Both the position numbers and the translations under genes were made by a program. Below are positions 40,997 through 51,315 of a stretch of DNA of 64,000 bases, one piece after another. The DNA comes from Chrysogorgia sp. JL179-B06. Its lineage: Eukaryota > Cnidaria > Anthozoa > Scleralcyonacea > Chrysogorgiidae. The stretch lies in contig JAYKKM010000441.1 of assembly GCA_035772405.1 (NCBI GenBank), positions 124,001 to 188,000 of the forward strand, in the 5' to 3' direction. Under the pieces are notes generated by a model. It made no database searches. It was not told where the DNA came from and was given only the letters and a program-made list of their open reading frames with translations. The first letter of the stretch is position 1. The number at the start of each line of letters is the position of its first letter.

Positions 40997-41767
40997 TTAA
41001 AAATTAAATTCCTTATCATACATAGAGAGTACCGCTCGTTCATTATCCACATCTTCTAATTTACGAAACAAACATGCAGCAAATAAAAGACATTCAAACA
41101 AACTACAATGATACAATAAACATGTGGGTTCACTAGTATGATACCAACAATTTCTTGGTTTAAGATTATAAAACGAAAGTAAATAATCGTACTTCTCAAT
41201 TCCAAAATATTCAAGATTCACACAATGTAAAATAGTTTTTTCTTGAAGTGTTTTAACTAACGACGATTCTTTATCACCACCTTTATACCCAATAATAGCA
41301 TTCGGGGGAAAAACATTACGAAATAAATAACTTAATCTATTTATAAGTTCACTTTGACTAAAATAATCTCTTGATTTTTTTTCAGATAAATAGTCTAGGC
41401 CATGACATCGATATTGATAGTAAACGGTAGAACGTTCCCTTCGAGTTAGTTCTTTGTAGGGTTTTAACTTGCTATCATAACAATGATAAATAAAATACTT
41501 CTTCGTTTGAAGTTCAAGAAGAGTTACTTCACGATAACTGGGTCTCTCTCCCTTAAACTGGTAACATTCACAATCCATTATATGTGTGATACGCGATAAA
41601 AATAATTTCTGTCGTTCTTGGGATATTTCCTCTTTACATTTGTTTAATGCACAATTATATTTACCCGCATACAACTCTTCGATAGTCTCTTCATTCTTCT
41701 CAGTTGTCTCTAACGGGATGAAGTCTTCTTTAATTTCGCTGTTCACGTTCTCAAATATTTTTGCCAT
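40997..41767 (-). CDS. DEDDh exonuclease-like accessory protein, intact copy
   Basis: 256 residues. An acidic N-terminus leads to ITHIMDCECYQF with Asp65-x-Glu67. REVTLLEL and ERSTVYYQYRCHGL follow, then GYKGGDKESSL (residues 160-170) and HCVNLEYFGIEKYD. The C-terminus has a His/Cys cluster (CWYHTSEP ... YHCSLFECLLFAACL). The order D-x-E, acidic middle block, His-rich C-terminal block suggests a DEDDh-type 3'-5' nuclease related to proofreading or RNase T-like enzymes. I assign this on motif order only. Broken relatives lie at 17430-17961 and 45671-45949. Transcribed leftward from the right end, with a CCAAT box upstream (near 41875). Confidence 0.55.
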   Translation of the reverse strand: MAKIFENVNSEIKEDFIPLETTEKNEETIEELYAGKYNCALNKCKEEISQERQKLFLSRITHIMDCECYQFKGERPSYREVTLLELQTKKYFIYHCYDSKLKPYKELTRRERSTVYYQYRCHGLDYLSEKKSRDYFSQSELINRLSYLFRNVFPPNAIIGYKGGDKESSLVKTLQEKTILHCVNLEYFGIEKYDYLLSFYNLKPRNCWYHTSEPTCLLYHCSLFECLLFAACLFRKLEDVDNERAVLSMYDKEFNF

Positions 41768-42225
41768 CTCTCACTCTCCTACACTCAGACTGATATTAAT
41801 TATTTTCAACCCTACATTGGCTTTTATAATTGCATCCCGCGTTACTATGTGTAACTGGGACTAGATTAGTTTGACCAATCAGAGTTCGTTGATTAAAGCT
41901 TTCATGTCATCCTGATGATTTGTGATACTCGTATACAATGAATGTGTGTTTGGGGAATTAGAGACGCGAATCCCTAATTAGCGATTTTCTTCTAAACAAA
42001 TACACGGGGATTAGTTGCACAAAATGCTGTGTTGTGGATTAAAACGAATCCCTAATGTTGTTGTAAAACACACACACGTCAAATCAGTTGATATATTATA
42101 CATTGTAGTTACAATAATACTTTTTTCAAATTTTTATCGTGTTAAAATCTGTATGTAGAAATATATATTTAAAGATTGAGAAAATAGTATATATACAAGG
42201 CGATTTTTTAAAAAACGTTATCACT
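41768..42225. other. Right flank of element A
   Basis: Contains 'gaccaatcag' (CCAAT box on the plus strand, near 41874) and AT-rich sequence with a short CA run. An element terminus should lie here, but no inverted copy of the left end is visible. Confidence 0.4.
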
Positions 42226-42305
42226 TTTGAGAATGTCATTAAACATTGGGAGTAAAAGAACCTATGCGCAAGCTCAAGAAATCAATATTAAGACGATATT
42301 GAAAA

Positions 42306-43480
42306 TTGTCTATTATATACAACATTTTCGTAACCGATACATTGGATTATTATTTGCCGTCTGTGACTTATGTGACTATTACTATGGGGTTATCACCCAG
42401 AAGTTATTATCACCCAGAAGTTGGAAGTTTTTCTCAGGGTGGCATAGGTAATTTTATTGAGCTACTTAATATGAGGGTTCGTGCAGGTGATGTTGGCCTT
42501 GAAGAACATCTGAAATCATGTCCAAAGAATGCTTCACATATTTCAAAGACTACTTTTCAAAATGAAATTATTAAGTGTTGTGGGCAGGTAATTACTGAGA
42601 AGATTGTTGGTGAAGTTAAGCAGAATAGGTTCTTTTCCATTCTTGCAGACGAAGCAGCCGATAGTTCAAATAAGGAGCAATTGTCTCTAGTTTTGCGATT
42701 TGTTGATAGTAATTTGAATATAAGAGAAGACTTCATCAAATTCATACATTGTAAATGGGGGCTATCTGGTGTGGACCTAGCAGCTATTATTTTGGAAGCA
42801 TTAGCTGACTTGTCACTGAATATTGAAGATTGTCGGGGTCAAGGGTATGATGGAGCTGGTGCTGTCGCCGGCCATATCAATGGCTTTCTGCACACATTTT
42901 ACGGCTGAACAGGAAAGCCATTTACACGCACTGTTATAGCCACAGACTAAATTTAGTTATTTGTCATGCTTGCTCAGTACCATCGGTAAGGAATGTCATG
43001 ACACAGGTAAAGGAACTGTCTTCTTTTTTTAACAATTCTCAGAATCGCCAAATAATATTTGAACAAAATATTTCACTGTACATCCCTGATAGCAGGAAAA
43101 AGAAATTGAATGATGCATGTAAAACAAGATGGGTAGCACGTGTAGATGGTATGAATCTTTTTGAGGAATTATTTATTCCAATATTTTTTACTTAAACGAA
43201 ATGAGTTTTAATCTAGAAAGACAATGTAATCCTAGCACTTCATCATTATCTACCTCATACTTAACATTGATTTCTTCTTTTCACTTTCTGGTTATCACTA
43301 GACAAATTATTGATATGACCCTCCCTGTTACACAGTTATTACAGGCTAATGATAATGATATACTTGATGGTATTGACTTGATACAGGCCCTGAAGAATCT
43401 ATGTATGAAAGCACGTAAACTAATTGACCATTACCATGGCGATTGGTATGGTAAGGCTGTCTCTTCCGTGAATTGAACGG
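42306..43480 (+). pseudogene. ZMYM1-like / hAT transposase (DUF4371) pseudogene
   Basis: Plus-strand pieces in order: PEVGSFSQGGIGNFIELL and DVGLEEHLKSCPKNAS, then FFSILADEAADSSNKEQLSL (the hAT-type D-E-x-x-D/S-x-x catalytic start), then GQGYDGAGAVAGHINGF. After a frame change near 42905 come THCYSHRLNLVICHAC and DACKTRWVARVDG. A further piece ends in DHYHGDWYGKA. This is the standard order of the DUF4371/hAT-like domain in ZMYM1-like proteins. The C-terminal dimerisation part is missing and frames are broken. A second N-terminal fragment lies at 47942-48183. Confidence 0.8.
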
Positions 43481-43795
43481 ATTCGTAAAGCAGATGCTCT
43501 TCTTGAAGAACGTAAATTAGCGAACGTTTCTTCGAGAAACAGCAAATCAGTTTTTTCACGAACATCAAAATTGTTTATCTTGGCAAATTCACAAGTTTTC
43601 TTGACAACATAGTTGTCATTGGGTCCCAAAAGTGAACTTTTTCTCATCTATTTCGAGAAAGAAAATCCAAATAAATTGAACAAAACAAGATGTGGCATTC
43701 GGCAGACATCAATTGACATTCCCATGTCAAATGAAGACGCTCACTTTGTGTTTGCTCTTGTTTTGGAACACTGTGGTGCGACAATTGCAGTGTCA

Positions 43796-44451
43796 GAAGC
43801 AGTGACCACTTTTGGTCGAGAGAGAGCCTGTCCAGCAGCTCAAGTGCAACATTCAAGCATGCAGCACACTCAATCCATCAGTGCTCATGGCACAAAAGTC
43901 ACAATGACATGTGATTCTGGGTTCTACCATGACAACCAAAACACAAGCACGTGTTTGGACAGCAAATGGTTCCTTCACTTCCAGTTTGCAGAAAAATAAA
44001 GACGTGCCAATCTCCAAACCAACCAGCCAATGGAGAGGTTTCTACAACCGGACTCGACCAAGGATCAACGGCTCATTATCTTTGTCACAAAGGATTTCGT
44101 CTCAGTGGTTACAAAGAGCGTCAATGTGTTGACGAAGCCTGGGAAGGAAATGAACCCAACTGCCAGCCACTACATTGTACGAAACTACCCGAAATAGAAC
44201 ATGGATGGTTTCATTCTTGCGCCAAAAAAGACAGCGGGAAAGTCGAGAGGAACAAGAGTGGGAAGGTTGAGGTACAAATTGGTGGAAGGAAGCTGTGCAA
44301 GACTTTTCTATCATCGTTCTTATGCACGAAGCTGGAAAATGATGCCAGACGAGCGATGGGGGAACAGGAAAATTCCGCTCAATCGAGTCGTGTGCAGCAA
44401 TGGAAAATGGATTGGTCAAAATGTGGACTGAGTATGGTCCTGTCAATATAG
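43796..44451 (+). pseudogene. Sushi (CCP) domain host gene fragment
   Basis: The frame to 43999 encodes a sushi-type module start (CPAAQVQHSSM ... VTMTCDSGFYHDN). A frame change then leads to a full CCP module at about 43990-44155 (CQSPNQPANGEVSTTG ... AHYLCHKGFRLSGYKERQC ... EPNC), followed by another start (LHCTKLPEIEHGW) and a last block (VCSNGKWIGQN) in a third frame. Each CCP has the expected four Cys and Trp/Gly pattern. These modules occur in complement regulators and adhesion proteins. The frame changes mark a pseudogene. Confidence 0.7.
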
Positions 44452-44785
44452 CACCAGTCTTCATAGTACAATGTACTATTGCCTTGAAGCTCTGGTTATC
44501 AGTTATCATTAGGGCCCTGTACCTTTTGAAATAAATTGTTGCAAAGACTGTCTTGTTCAATTTTAAAGCAATAATAGATTTCTTAGACTGAAGTATTAAT
44601 GGCCCATATTTTCCCCAGGGCAACCACCCTACCTTTCCCCCAGGGCAATGACCCCGTCTTTCCCCCATCGATGGTACTGATCTAGGCAGAACAGTTCGTA
44701 TAAGGTTATCCATCATAAATCCTGTACCTAGCTATAAAGGTACTGTAGTTTAGTTAGTGGCTTTATTAGTGCTAAAAGGTACAGT

Positions 44786-45230
44786 ATGTTAAATTATATT
44801 TTCTACTTTGTTTGCAGGGTTTTGACAGAAGAAATCCCAACAGTCATCAAGGATCAGGATGAGAAAGAACCTGGTACCGTAAAATTCAAATTTTTAAAAA
44901 ATATCTTTCATCAAATGGCTGAGAGAAATCAACAATTATCTACAGGAGCTGAGCGTGCTAGAAGGTACCGAGAAAAAGTCAAACGGGATAGAGGACTCTA
45001 TAAAATTTAAATAATTCGTGTTGGCGACGTATCCAGAGGTATGGCAGCAGTACAAAGGGGAATCTCTACCGCAAGAACACCAACCACATCGGCAAGAACA
45101 CCAAACGCAGCCGCAAGAACACGAGTTGCAAGGACACCAACCTGCACAGCCGCAAGGACAGTCCCAAGGACTTGGACAACAGGAAATTGACGAAATTATT
45201 GAGTTATTAGACATTGACTTATTCAATTAA
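44786..45230 (+). CDS. Unrecognised two-part coding region
   Basis: The first frame (to 45010) ends with FHQMAERNQQLSTGAERARRYREKVKRD, a basic helical segment. The second (45018-45230) is Gln/Glu/His/Pro-rich with repeated P-Q-E-H units and ends in EIDEIIELLDIDLFN, an acidic amphipathic helix like an activation motif. They could be exons of a small nuclear protein. No family is recognised. Confidence 0.35.
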
Positions 45231-45478
45231 ATATTTTCAAATGTGTGTATGTTTCAAACTATTTACAATTATTTACAAATATTACGAAATTAGTAACCAT
45301 ATGGAACGGTGTTGAAGCCATCTATGATCACACGTTTTAAACATATAATGACCTTGACTATACATAACCATATAAGGTCGTGATATGAATTTGGACTTTT
45401 GCTAGAACATGCCCGAAATTCTTTGATCATCATAACCCCTCCCCTCGGATGACCTTAACTACCCGTCACTATAGTAAC
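45231..45478. other. Intergenic, no feature seen
   Basis: Left flank of the viral deletion derivative; host-like sequence. Confidence 0.4.
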
Positions 45479-45593
45479 GCATAAACAGAGCGCGATTATA
45501 TAAACGCTAGCGCGATACAGTAAAAACTAAAACGACCAAAGGTAATCAAGAGAAGAAGACCAACAAAGAGAAGAAAGAAAGAAAAACAAAGAG

Positions 45594-45667
45594 ATGGAAC
45601 AAATCGTGTGGAAGAAAGCCGATGGGGGAGAAATCGTATGGGACTTCGATGAGTTCGACACACGATT
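45594..45667 (+). pseudogene. Leader of the acidic left-end gene, truncated
   Basis: Encodes MEQIVWKKADGGEIVWDFDE, matching residues 1-20 of the protein at 24904. Homology stops at 'gacacacgattt', fused to the next fragment. The TATA box at 45497-45504 is retained. Confidence 0.7.
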
Positions 45668-45670
45668 TAA

Positions 45671-45949
45671 ACGTTTCTGACAAATAATAGTTTTTCTTTC
45701 TAAATAATTCAAATCTTTAAAATCAGGCACTGATTAATCGTAGCATTCAAAATATTCAAAATCTCCATTTTCTAAACAAATCACCGAAACCTCTCGATAA
45801 ATCCATCGATGATTTAAATAAAAAGCTTCACAGTCAATCAAATGTGTAATTTTTTTCAAATAATGGCTCGCTGATTCTTTTAAAAAAGACTTATCTTTAA
45901 TAGAGTTATAGGGACAATCCAAACGCGTTAACTCATCGTATAAACTCAT
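45671..45949 (-). pseudogene. DEDDh-like accessory gene, N-terminal fragment
   Basis: MSLYDELTRLDCPYN... with ITHLIDCEAFYLNHRWIYREV and then, across a stop at 45734, the PDFKDLNYLERKTI segment. It matches the first about 90 residues of 17430-17961, to which it is very similar. The C-terminal half is deleted at the junction. Confidence 0.65.
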
Positions 45950-46340
45950 AATTAAATTTTTAATGTTTTTATCCGAATATTTATACTATTTTTCCGACTA
46001 ATAAAACTATATAATTTATTCAAAAATTGTCGATTGTTTAATAGTATTAAGTTGTGATTGGTGTTCAACAATCCGTCAATCAAAAAATTTCAACAAATAT
46101 GATTGGTTAGATTTTAAGCTATTGAAAGCTGATTGGTTAAATAATTCAACAACTGTCAATCAAACAATTTCAACAAATATGATTGGGTAGATTTTAAACT
46201 CGTGAAAGCTCATTGGTTAAATAATTGTACCCTCCCTATAAACAAATATAAAAACCCAACCCAAGGGTCTACACCCACTAAAAGCAATCATATCCCGTAG
46301 AGGAAGGTTATAACGAATAATTAAAAGAAAAATAAGAAAC
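45950..46340. promoter_or_regulatory. Divergent CCAAT promoter with internal duplication
   Basis: Homologous to 17962-18269, but a ~74-bp module is present twice in tandem (about 46074-46147 and 46148-46222). The module runs 'gtcaatcaaa-aatttcaacaaatatgattgg ... gctgattggttaaataatt'. A TATA box (46247-46254) follows for the rightward gene. ATTGG elements number at least six. Confidence 0.65.
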
Positions 46341-46592
46341 ATGAATAGGGAAATACAATTAAAAGATGTGAAAGCCTACTACGATGGTGGCAACTTTTGC
46401 GTTTTCTTAATGCGTGAAAGACCCGAGGTAACGAAAGATGATGACGACCCGAAAGTACCTATCACCAGAGCCAAAAAGAGGAAGATGATGGCCGAAATCG
46501 ACTCGTGGGGCAAATTGATGCACCAATGCCTGACCGATGTGGCGGATGAAAAAAAGAGAAAAACACTCGAAAAAATAACAGTGAACCAATAA
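46341..46592 (+). CDS. Small accessory protein, intact copy
   Basis: 83 residues, MNREIQLKDVKAYYDGG... It has a hydrophobic NFCVFLM strand, an acidic DDDDPK stretch, then RAKKRKMM and the conserved DSWGKLMHQCL helix. The broken relative is at 18270-18500. The basic patch could be a nuclear localisation signal. Function unknown. Confidence 0.5.
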   Translation: MNREIQLKDVKAYYDGGNFCVFLMRERPEVTKDDDDPKVPITRAKKRKMMAEIDSWGKLMHQCLTDVADEKKRKTLEKITVNQ

Positions 46593-46689
46593 TATTAAAG
46601 ACAAAAAAACAATTTTAAAAAACTAATACTGATTCATGTTAATATTATTTTTATCTTTTTTTCACCGCTTGTTGTTTGTCTTTTTCAGG

Positions 46690-46812
46690 GGATAAAGCGT
46701 CTTATAAACACACGATGATGTGTCAATTGTTTGCGCTGCTATAAGCATTTTATCAGCGTCTTGTTTAGTACGCCATCCAAAAGACCTTGTCTTTCGCGCG
46801 GGGGTGAATACA
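46690..46812 (-). pseudogene. Rep-like gene, N-terminal fragment
   Basis: Reads TPARKTRSFGWRTKQDADK and AAQTIDTSSCVY, matching residues 4-40 of the protein at 18584-18931. The rest is replaced by other sequence; a stop-containing junction lies near 46690. Confidence 0.6.
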
Positions 46813-47215
46813 TCTCAACAAAGAGAACCTTGAGTCAGAAGAACTTCTTGAACATTGAATCTTGAACTTATCCTTTGAACCAACGACAACCGTATAAAGA
46901 ACTCAGCAGATCAGAAAGAATAGCCAAGTAAAGCAGAATAAAGAACACGAAATAATATCTTGAACATTTGAACTCATTAATAATTCATGAGCCGAAAACA
47001 AAGGAAATCAGCACCGAGACCTCGGTTTTCAACAAACGTCTCGGTGTTTGGATATCCTGATGAAACAATCTTCCTCCGGTTTCATATATTACTTATATAT
47101 ACTTGTGGTAGATTTCGTGCATTTGTTTCCTATATTAAAGATCCTTAACCTCACGCTTGTGTCTTCTACCCTCGAGAAGATCCCTTATATAACCGACACA
47201 AGAAGGTTGTATAAC
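46812..47215 (+). repeat. Gypsy LTR fragment with internal insertion
   Basis: Matches 3503-3775 ('gagaaccttgagtcagaa', 'gaatagccaagtaaagcagaataaagaac', 'cctatattaaagatccttaacctcacg'). Relative to that copy, about 100 bp are inserted at about 46978-47080; the insert contains CACCGAGAC...GTCTCGGTG, a 9-bp inverted repeat. Confidence 0.7.
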
Positions 47216-47217
47216 AC

Positions 47218-47901
47218 TAGCACTATAATTTCTGTTTTGACGGTAGCGATATAAATGTCGTAATATATAATTTACGCGGAGATCATGAAAAGTTAGCTAA
47301 TTCGCATGAAATATTGGCTTACAGGAGATTTCAGAGGCAGCTCTTTAGGGAAGTTAGTTTGCTTTCAAAGCGATCTATAGGAAGGTATGGGCAAAAATAG
47401 TTCGCAGCAATTCTATTTTGAACTAATCGATTAAGACACGCGATTGTGAGACGTAAACGTAAGAAAATCCCTGCAAGTTTAATGAAACACTCGGCGCGCT
47501 ATCAAGATGAAGTATACAATGATTCGACGCACAATACTTTAACACTGAAGGCGAGAAATCTCATGCGCGAACGACTCACAGCCAATGTTTTTGGTGAGCC
47601 AGACGATTTTGTTACGCCCAAAATTGCCGATGATTCAGAAGAACGTTCTGATGACGAATTTGATTTGAAGCGTAATGTAGGAGACGTATCCGCACTACGG
47701 CGTCTACTGCGGACGAAATATCCTTCTTTGTTGAGACGAGGAAAGCTTATCGAATTAAAAAATTATTTGCTGAACCATTTAAATATTGGAATGATGACAC
47801 TCGTTGTTTTAAGTATCATACCGGCAACAAAGGTAGTTCTAAATAATGCTTGCATGAAAATACATCAGCTATGTTCACAAATACTTAGTCAATTGTCATA
47901 A
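47218..47901 (+). pseudogene. Unrecognised coding region related to 2.3-2.7 kb
   Basis: A stretch at 47218-47430 aligns with 2455-2680. It is followed by a 151-residue open frame (47446-47901): RRKRKKIPASLMKHSARY, an acidic ADDSEERSDDEFD part, and LRRLLRTKYPSLLRRGKLIELKNYLL. The basic-acidic-helical layout suggests a nuclear protein. No family is recognised. Confidence 0.35.
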
Positions 47902-47941
47902 AAAAGCCAACCAATTGAGGTGATGAGGAGTGAAAATATAG

Positions 47942-48183
47942 AAGACAATTTCAAAGAATAGGAAAAAGCTTATTCCTATTGTAGATACAATTATAACCTG
48001 TGGCAGTTTAGGGTTGTCTTTTCGAGGGCATCGTGAGGATTCAAAATATCATCCTGAGGTTGGAGGTTATTCTCAAGAGGGAGTAGGCAACTTCATTGAG
48101 CTACTCAACATGAGGGTTCGTGCTGGTGAAGTTAGTCTTGGAGAACATCTTGAGACCTGTCCAAAGAATGCTTCTTTGAATTA
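47942..48183 (+). pseudogene. ZMYM1-like / hAT fragment, N-terminal part
   Basis: One open frame reads KNRKKLIPIVDTIITCG, GLSFRGHREDSKYHPEV, NFIELLNMRVRAGEV and LETCPKNAS, ending in TAA. It overlaps in homology with 42370-42545 and includes the 'LSFRGHRED' motif missing there. It is an independent copy of the same transposase-derived family. Confidence 0.75.
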
Positions 48184-49150
48184 ACTACTCAGAATTAACT
48201 GATTAACTGTTGTGGGCAGCCATTTTGTGTGAGTGCGCCACCTCATTGTTCTCACTATATCTCAAAAAGTATGTGTCGGTGCATTGGCCAGAGAACTTGA
48301 GTTCGATGGCCGGTTGGGACAAAGTTTAATATATTTATTGCTTCTATGAAAAGAGAAGGAAAGAAACCCCCAAAGAAGAATATAAACGTTTTAAAACTGT
48401 GTTGAAAGTTCAATATATGTCGGAGGACGAGGATGCTTCACATAGACATGCTTGGCGTCACATTAAGTTGAACTGGAGGTGAGACTATGTCAGCAATTAT
48501 TTTTACTCTCTTGACGACAGAGTAAGCGCTAAACGTGCCGAACATTCAACCGAACGGACCAAAAGAACTGAGGTTCTGAACGCCAAAGAGAGGTATGTCA
48601 CAAAAAGTATTATTCAACATTTCCCTTTTTTATAAACTTACATTTTTTGAGTTGTTATTTCTTAATACGTGATAACAAAATGGAGTATGGGGAACTGAGC
48701 AAGTACAAGTATGTTCCCATTGTTAACTTTTTAAAAGAACTATGACTAGAACATATGCAGTGTGAAGAATACCAGCGACTGAAATATCAAACTCTTCCCA
48801 AATCCTGTGTGCATCACAGCGATTTTAATATATCTCTTCGTAAACAAGTTCTGTGCCATGACGCGCAATAATGAATAATTAAGATATGTCATTTCCAACC
48901 AATCACATTTCTTCTGGACTTCGTGCAGGCTCTCCCTCCCCAGTCCCCTCGCGCGTTTTCGGTCTTCCCCTGCCGCACATTCTAAGCCGTTTACTTCAAA
49001 ATCAAATACTCCGATCACCATTCACCGGTTTTCTTTACTCTTTCCTTTTTTCTAGCGGTATATGGCCCGACGTGAGACTTCGTATAATCGCTGCTTGGAA
49101 ACCCAACAATCATGAAGGCAGCAACTGCTAAGACTATATGTTCCCCTACT
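48184..49150. other. Host sequence, no clear gene
   Basis: Short open frames only. A minus-strand frame near 48746-49021 ends with YIKIAVMHTGFGKSLIFQS, where TGFGKS resembles a helicase motif I. It may be a helicase (RecQ-like) fragment, but nothing further supports it. Confidence 0.35.
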
Positions 49151-49164
49151 AACTGATCATAGAA

Positions 49165-49435
49165 CATATCGCTAGTGAAATAATCTAATAAAAAAACAAT
49201 AAAATATTTTTACACCATGTCTTTTCCGGTACGTTGATTGTTCAAGTCTAAAGTAAGCATAATCATAGTCCACAGCATGAATTTTACGGATTACGTCTCC
49301 ATTCCAAAAAATAAAACGTTGAATCTCGTGTCCTTTCGAATTCAAACAATTCATGATCGGATAAGGGTAGAATATCTGAGTAAAGAATATTATCTTCAAT
49401 ATCAATTCTCCTCGACGCTCCAGGCATCTTTTAAT
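49165..49435 (-). pseudogene. Decayed copy of the element-B 110-residue gene
   Basis: Read on the minus strand, one frame gives ILYSDILPL...FERTRDSTFYFLEW and another gives AVDYDYAYFRLEQSTYRKR and IFYCFF. These match, in order, the protein at 56224-56556. A frameshift near 49290 separates the parts. This is an isolated viral gene remnant. Confidence 0.7.
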
Positions 49436-49579
49436 TTTAAATCTTTAGAACTGTAGATCGGATCGTTCTTTCCTCCCCGATAATGAGCATGGAATTACAA
49501 ACAGAATCTTTCAAAATTAGGTGGGGTAAAGCTGTGAAACAGTGCCAAGCAACTGCCAGTCCCTTACCCTGCAGGGAGG

Positions 49580-50090
49580 CCTGGGGCCTGAGCACTTTGC
49601 ATTAGATTTATGGGAAACATGACATTCAGAGAGGCTTGGTTCCACACTGGCCCATCTCTAGCTACTTTTCCCCAGTGTTGTTAGGTGTGAGAGGCTGTGA
49701 AACAGTGCCTGGCAACTGCCAACTACGATATCATAGGTTTAACTGAGTTAATGTACCAATGGTTTATGTTTGTTGTCCATAGATTCGTTTTTAAACCCTA
49801 GAATTAAAGTTTTACACCTTGCTGTAAAAGCCACGGTTGAGAAGCCTGGGTCTAGTAATTTCTTATATTCTCTTTTTTGTATCTACACACAATAAGATTG
49901 GAGTTATTTTATTAGATATTTTAACCATATCGTTTGTTCTTTAGCAGCTATTTGGCTGGCATCTTCGAAAGAGAAGTTCGTATCCGCGCTGGAACAACGA
50001 AATTACGCCACACCTTGGTAACACATGTTCTTTCAATGCAAGAGTCTGAAAGTCTGAGACCTCGTGAGAGTCTTGCATCGTTAATGCGCC
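49580..50090 (+). repeat. Dispersed repeat, copy 2
   Basis: Nearly identical to 22065-22560 over its length, with a second internal run of 'gtgaggctgtgaaacagtgcc' at the left side (about 49525-49560 and 49688-49710). The 3' end again lies at 'gagtcttgcatcgttaatgc'. Confidence 0.8.
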
Positions 50091-50324
50091 ATTCTTTGAA
50101 ACATTTTGAAGTTTAGCAGGGTTATTTTGATGGTGTAAATTATTCTGCTGACAGTCACTGCACATGGTCAGTCGTTGCACAATCAATGAGGGATCTTTCA
50201 CGTGTTTTTTCAGATATTTCATCATTGAAAATATCAGGAATCTCTTCTGACCAATTATATTTTCCAGTTCGTCGTCACATAGTATATCGTTTATTTGAAG
50301 GACCCATTAAATTCCGTTGCCTGC

Positions 50325-50690
50325 ACAGACACGATGGGCACCGTCTAGAAACCAAGACTGGTGACGGTGACCCCTCCAACATTAGCACCTCCACCACCAG
50401 CACCTGCAGATTCACACCTGCAGATCACCTCCAAATCCACCGACTCCACCAGGACGAAGCATCGTGGGAACAATGTATCGCAACCTCAACACATTCTCCA
50501 TATTCTTGCGTGGCCTCTCGCCGATCTTAAGGGACTGTATAGACATGATGGGCACCGTCTCGAATCCAAGACTGGTGACGGTGAACCCAACATTCATATA
50601 CAACATTGAACATGAAGTATTGCGAATATTTTTCACGCGCTTGAGCTTTTCCGCCTAAAAAGCGTGTTATAAGAAGCTGTTTTGTTCCTA
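50325..50690 (+). repeat. Short repeated segments related to the dispersed repeat
   Basis: 'gatgggcaccgtct-gaa-ccaagactggtgacggtgacc' occurs at 50335-50372 and again at 50549-50590. It is followed at 50603-50690 by the 'cttttccgcctaaaaagcgtgttataagaagctgtt' segment found at 21960-22040. Confidence 0.6.
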
Positions 50691-51315
50691 AATGGTGTTA
50701 ATATATCAAACTACCACTCCTGCCTTCGCCACCTTTAACAAATACTTGCTTTCGAACTGTCGCAAATCTATTCCGTTAAAGTTTGGGGTCCCCAACGTTT
50801 GAAATATCACACATGCGCAGAACGGACTGGACTGCACCTTTATATTTAAATAAATTAATTTAAGTGAACGATGAACTCAAGTCAAAGTAAAAAGAAAGCA
50901 AAGTCTATGGAATATTTATAGCAATTACAATAATGAGATTCAGAGCTAAATTAATTCAAAATTGAAAGGTAAACAATTAAAAACAGTACTATTGTCTTTT
51001 ATATAAAAAGTTTGGCATATGATAGACAATTAACAAATAGATGCCATTTACATTACATTAAGTCATTACATTACATTTCATTTCATTAAGTCATTACATT
51101 ACACTACACTACACTACAATGGCTCTCACGTTCACTTTGAAACTAATTAAATCGGTGTTTTTTCAGTTCATTTTTATATATTGTTAGCAAGTTTGTGCTT
51201 CTTGTTTTGTTGTCCAAGTGATTAAAATTCATTGATTGTATAATATATATAATGGACAATAGTACTGGTGTTTTTAATTGATTACCCTTTCAATGTTTAA
51301 TTAATTTTTGTGAGA
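50691..51315. other. AT-rich non-coding stretch
   Basis: Contains a simple-sequence patch 'cattacattacatttcatttcattaagtcattacattacactaca' at about 51050-51120. No gene is seen. Confidence 0.5.

Larger units (their letters stand above)
24818..41900. mobile_element. Element A: endogenous adintovirus / Maverick-Polinton
   Basis: A contiguous block carries the hallmark set of this group: retrovirus-like integrase, penton, double-jelly-roll capsid, adenain-type protease, packaging ATPase and protein-primed DNA polymerase B. The left edge is placed at 'cataaacag', where homology with the remnant at 45479 begins abruptly. The right edge is only approximate, because I could not match an inverted terminal repeat or a target-site duplication. 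Broken genes: integrase (frameshift), penton (stop), polymerase (stop and frameshift) and SET (frameshift). Capsid, protease and ATPase are open. Confidence 0.9.
45479..46812. mobile_element. Deletion derivative of a related adintovirus
   Basis: Begins at the same 'cataaacag' point as element A and carries its left-end promoter and the first about 26 codons of the acidic gene. It then jumps, at about 45667, into the N-terminus of the DEDDh-like gene in opposite orientation. The CCAAT promoter, an intact small gene and a Rep-like fragment follow. At 46812 it abuts a gypsy LTR fragment. All replication and structural genes are missing. Confidence 0.75.

Noticed and set aside
48746..49021. RecQ-like helicase gene on the minus strand
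   Set aside because: Only a single TGFGKS-like motif is present, without any further helicase motif.
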